From NCBI RefSeq assembly GCF_041927875.1, contig NZ_JBHFHN010000009.1: a DNA stretch of 64,000 nt, one strand, 5' to 3'. Source of the stretch: Paracoccus sp041927875. GTDB lineage: Bacteria; Pseudomonadota; Alphaproteobacteria; Rhodobacterales; Rhodobacteraceae. This document shows, one piece after another, positions 60,857 to 64,000 of this stretch (positions are counted from its first letter, which is position 1; every line of letters starts with the position of its first letter). The translations under genes were made by a program, and so were the position numbers. The notes beneath the pieces are model-generated. The model had not been told where the DNA came from. It searched no databases and saw only the letters and a program-made list of their open reading frames with translations.

Positions 60857-63240
60857 GTCGCATCCGTTTCCAATCCGGCATCGGCCATCAGTCGCGCCGC
60901 CTCGGCCTCGATCAGGCGCTCCTCGCCCAAGCCCCGGATCGTCACCTTGCCCATTTCCAGCAGCAAGGGCGCGGCCAGCGGCGTGACATGCGGCGGGCGG
61001 GCGTGGACGATGCGCGGGCGCGCGGCCAGCATCTGCTCGATCCGGCCGAAATCCACAAGCCCGCGCATCGCCTGATCGGCGGTGATCCGCAGCAGCAGAT
61101 GGTCGGGGTCATGGCGGCGCAGCGTGTCGTGGATGATGTCGCTGGAGAAAGTCGCCTGCTTGCCGGTCTTGCGCTGACCGGGAATGTTGCGCTGGATCAG
61201 CCCGGCGATGGTGGCGACCGACCGGAAGGTGCGCTTCATCACCGCGTTGTCGGCCAGCCAGTCCGCCAGCCCGTCGCGCAGCCCCTGCGCGGCCAGAAGC
61301 GCGGCGGGGTCATCCACGGCATCCAGCGACCAGATCAGCAGCGCGTAATCAGTGGCGACAAAGCCCAGCGGGCCAAGGCCCAGCACCTCCATCCTTCGGG
61401 TCAGCAACAGGCCCAGCGTCTGATGCGCATTGCGCCCGGCGAAACCGTACAAGCACAGATACTGCCGCCCACCGCGCGCAAAGGTTTCCACCGTCATCGT
61501 GCCGGGCGCGGGCAGCACCGACAGCCGCGCCTGAAGGGCCAACCAGTCGCGGGTATGGGCGGGCAGCGCGCCCCAGGCGTCGGGATTGCCGATCAGCGCC
61601 AGCACCCGTTCCGAAAGCTGGGTCGAGGTCGCCATCTTCACCCCGTTGAACACCGCGATCTTGGGGGTTTTCGCGGGCTGGGGCGTCACCTCAACCACCA
61701 TGTCGCGCAGCCGGTCATAGCGCACCGTCTGGCCGCCGATCAGAAAGGTGTCGCCGGGGGTCAGGCTGGCGGCGAAACTTTCCTCGATCTCGCCCAAGGG
61801 CGCACCGCCGCGCGCGCCGCGCCGGACCTTCAGCACCTCGGGGTCGAAGATCGTGCCGATGTTCATGCGGATGGCGCGGGCGGCGCGGGGGTCGCGCAAC
61901 TGCCACAGCCCGTCGCGCAGCAGCAGCCGCTGCCAGCGATCATAGGCACGCAGGGCATAGCCGCCGGTCGCGCAGAAATCGAGGCAAGCGTCGAAATCGG
62001 CGCGGGTCAGGCCGGCATAGGGGCCGACCCCGCGCACCTCATCGTAAAGCGCATCGGCATCGAACGGCCCGGCGCAGGCGGTCAGAAGGATCTGCTGGCA
62101 CAGCACATCAAGGCCGCCCGGCGCGGGGCCTTCACCATCCAGATCGCCCGCCGCCACGGCCTGAAGGGCGGCAACGCACTCGATCACCTCGAACCGGTTG
62201 GCGGGCAGGATCCGCGCCACCGAGGGCGCGTGATAGCGGTGATTGGCCCGGCCGATACGCTGCACCAGCCGCTTGACGTTCTTCGGCGCGCCGACCTGAA
62301 TGACCAGATCGACATCGCCCCAATCAAGGCCAAGGTCCAGACTGCCGGTCGCCACCACGGCGCGCAGCCGCCCCTCGGCCATGGCAGCTTCGGTGCGGGC
62401 GCGGACGTCGCGCGCCAGGCTGCCGTGATGCAGCCCGATCGGCAGGTTCTGATCGTTCACCGCCCACAGCGCCTGAAAGAACAGTTCCGCCTGGGCGCGG
62501 GTGTTGATGAAGACCAGCGTCAGCCGCGCGGCCTCGATCGCGGCCATCACGTCGCGGGCCGCGTAATGGCCGCCCGACCCGGCCCAGGGTGGAGCCTGAC
62601 GGGTGGGCAGCATGGCAATGTCGGGCGCGGGGCCGGGGTCGGCATGGACCAGCCGCGCCGCACCGACCCAGGCCGCCAGTGCCGCCGGATCATCGACCGT
62701 AGCCGACAGCGCGGTCACCGTGATCCCCGGCGCCAGCCGCTTCAGCCGCGCCACGCCCAGCATCAACTGATCGCCGCGCTTGGATTCGGCCAGGGCGTGA
62801 ACCTCGTCCACGATGATGCGGCGGGTGCTGGCGAAGATGCGCGGCGCCTCGGGGTAGGACAGCATCAGCGCCAGGCTTTCGGGCGTCGTCAGCAGGATCT
62901 GCGGCGGATCGACCCGCTGGCGGGCGCGGCGGGCGGGGCTGGTGTCGCCCGTGCGATCCTCGATGCGAATGGCCAGGCCCAGATCGGCCACCGGGCGGGC
63001 GAGGTTGCGGGCGATGTCATGGGTCAGCGCCTTCAACGGGCTGACATAGATCGTGTGCAGGCCGTCGCGCGGATCGGCCAGCAGGTCGGCCAGCGTCGGA
63101 AGGAAACCGGCCAGCGTCTTGCCGCCGCCGGTCGGCGCGATCAGCAGCGCATCGCCGGGCGCGAGCAGGTCAAGCTGATGGGCATGGGGCACCCAGCCCT
63201 GGGCGGCGAACCAGTCGCCAAGAGGTGCGGGCAGGCTCAT
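60853..63240 (-). CDS. Ligase-associated DEXH-box helicase
   Basis: 795-residue superfamily 2 helicase of the Lhr-like kind. Walker A is APTGGGKTLAGFLPTLAD, DEVH is the DEXH box, SATVDDPAALAAW is motif III, and the second RecA domain has RIGRANHRYHAP. The C-terminal half is a family-specific WH and accessory domain. It overlaps both the ligase and pdeM by four bases, so the three are translated as a unit. Proposed role: nucleic-acid unwinding in repair of crosslinks. Confidence 0.92.
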   Translation of the reverse strand: MSLPAPLGDWFAAQGWVPHAHQLDLLAPGDALLIAPTGGGKTLAGFLPTLADLLADPRDGLHTIYVSPLKALTHDIARNLARPVADLGLAIRIEDRTGDTSPARRARQRVDPPQILLTTPESLALMLSYPEAPRIFASTRRIIVDEVHALAESKRGDQLMLGVARLKRLAPGITVTALSATVDDPAALAAWVGAARLVHADPGPAPDIAMLPTRQAPPWAGSGGHYAARDVMAAIEAARLTLVFINTRAQAELFFQALWAVNDQNLPIGLHHGSLARDVRARTEAAMAEGRLRAVVATGSLDLGLDWGDVDLVIQVGAPKNVKRLVQRIGRANHRYHAPSVARILPANRFEVIECVAALQAVAAGDLDGEGPAPGGLDVLCQQILLTACAGPFDADALYDEVRGVGPYAGLTRADFDACLDFCATGGYALRAYDRWQRLLLRDGLWQLRDPRAARAIRMNIGTIFDPEVLKVRRGARGGAPLGEIEESFAASLTPGDTFLIGGQTVRYDRLRDMVVEVTPQPAKTPKIAVFNGVKMATSTQLSERVLALIGNPDAWGALPAHTRDWLALQARLSVLPAPGTMTVETFARGGRQYLCLYGFAGRNAHQTLGLLLTRRMEVLGLGPLGFVATDYALLIWSLDAVDDPAALLAAQGLRDGLADWLADNAVMKRTFRSVATIAGLIQRNIPGQRKTGKQATFSSDIIHDTLRRHDPDHLLLRITADQAMRGLVDFGRIEQMLAARPRIVHARPPHVTPLAAPLLLEMGKVTIRGLGEERLIEAEAARLMADAGLETDAT

Positions 63241-64000
63241 GCGTCCAGCATCGCGATCAGGGTGGAAAGCTGGTCGGCCTCGGCCGCGGGCTTGTCGTCG
63301 CGGATGCGATTGATGCGGGGAAAGCGCATGGCGATGCCGGATTTGTGCCGGGTCGAGCGGTTCAGCCCCTCGAAGGCGACCTCGACCACCTTCAGCGGCG
63401 CCAGGGCGCGCACCGGGCCGAAACGGTCGGTGGTATGGGCGCGCACAAAGCGGTCCAGCGCCTTCAACTCGTCATCGGTGAAGCCGAAATAGGCCTTGCC
63501 CACCGGCACCAGCGTGTCGCCATCCCAGACGCCAAAGGTAAAGTCACTGTAAAAGCCCGAGCGTTTGCCATGGCCGCGCTGCGCATACATCAGCACCGCA
63601 TCGACCAGCCGGGGATCGCGCTTCCATTTGAACCACGGCCCCTTGATGCGGCCCGCCAGATAGGCGCTGTCGCGGCGCTTGATCATCACGCCCTCGATCA
63701 CCGGATCGGGCGGATCGGCGCGCAGGGCGGCAAGATCGTCCCAACTGGAAAAGCTCAGCTCGGGCGAGATGTCGATCATCGGCCCCAGGGGCGCGATCGC
63801 CGCCGCCAGAGCGGCCCGGCGCGCGTCATAGGGGCGGTCGCGCAGATCGGTGTCGTTCAGGATCAGCGCATCGTAAAGCCGCAGCCCGGCAGGGTGTGAG
63901 GTCAGCATCCCCGCCCCCACCGTCTTGCGGTTCAGCCGCTGTTGCAGATCACCGAAGCTGGCGATCTGGCCGTCACGCCGCACCAGCAATTCGCCGTCCA
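63237..64000 (-). CDS. ATP-dependent DNA ligase, C-terminal part
   Basis: C-terminal 254 residues of an ATP-dependent ligase, the companion of the helicase and PdeM; the 5' end and the catalytic Lys of motif I lie outside the window. Visible: the DLQQRLNRKTV region, EGVMIKRRDSAYLAG (motif IV), GPWFKWKRDP (motif V) and the OB-fold (FDFTFGVW region, VVEVAFEGLNRSTR). The cluster is described as a cisplatin/crosslink damage response set. The stop overlaps the helicase start by four bases. Confidence 0.9.
   Translation of the reverse strand, partial: DGELLVRRDGQIASFGDLQQRLNRKTVGAGMLTSHPAGLRLYDALILNDTDLRDRPYDARRAALAAAIAPLGPMIDISPELSFSSWDDLAALRADPPDPVIEGVMIKRRDSAYLAGRIKGPWFKWKRDPRLVDAVLMYAQRGHGKRSGFYSDFTFGVWDGDTLVPVGKAYFGFTDDELKALDRFVRAHTTDRFGPVRALAPLKVVEVAFEGLNRSTRHKSGIAMRFPRINRIRDDKPAAEADQLSTLIAMLDA

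Overview
The window is high-GC alphaproteobacterial DNA, most like a Rhodobacteraceae member of the Paracoccus/Rhodobacter type. Pointers are a short HPr kinase followed by RapZ, a mannose-type EIIA and HPr in one overlapping operon, the (S)-malyl-CoA/beta-methylmalyl-CoA lyase typical of the ethylmalonyl-CoA pathway, a serC leader RNA of the alphaproteobacterial type, DUF2852 and DUF2585 proteins, and the ligase-associated DNA repair cluster. The first ~115 bases are poly-G sequence that looks like a contig-end artefact. Genus-level placement is inference; no rRNA is present.

Layout. 1-9 kb: minus-strand translation block (rpmI, rplT, pheS, pheT) with an AGCS amino-acid/sodium symporter, an unusual lower-GC membrane ORF between pheS and pheT, then pyruvate kinase. 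9-14.6 kb: N-formylglutamate amidohydrolase, PEP carboxykinase, and the regulatory PTS operon hprK-rapZ-EIIA-HPr, followed by a TetR regulator and a DUF2852 membrane protein behind a TetR-like operator. 14.7-16.3 kb: a decaying stretch with a dioxygenase pseudogene, non-coding DNA and a 15-bp minisatellite. 16.3-31 kb: malyl-CoA lyase, a D-amino-acid-transaminase-like enzyme, RNase R, a soluble hybrid histidine kinase, and the alpha-2-macroglobulin/PBP1C pair. 31-37 kb: serine biosynthesis (serB, serC with leader RNA, serA) around an L-lactate dehydrogenase. 37-46.5 kb: small housekeeping genes (phosphatase, CreA, thiolase, pgsA, moaD/moaE, uracil permease, RluA-type synthase, LysE exporter, GFA protein, free-Met-sulfoxide reductase, STAS/anti-sigma kinase pair). 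58.9-64 kb: chromate transporter and the pdeM-helicase-ligase repair cluster, the last gene cut by the window end.

The most interesting region is 46.8-58.8 kb. A nine-gene minus-strand operon encodes, in order of transcription, a HAL-family lyase without the Ala-Ser-Gly MIO triad, a YehZYXW/OpuC-type quaternary-amine ABC transporter, a hydantoinase-like amidohydrolase, an N-carbamoyl-amino-acid hydrolase, a DUF917 protein, and a urocanase homologue whose catalytic Cys is Ala. A divergent LysR-type regulator with two HTH domains reads the other way. Together these fit uptake and complete breakdown of ergothioneine (histidine trimethylbetaine with a 2-thio group): trimethylamine elimination, hydration of thiourocanate, desulfurisation to hydantoin-5-propionate, ring opening to N-carbamoyl-glutamate and release of glutamate. 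This assignment is inference from motifs and gene order and needs biochemical proof.
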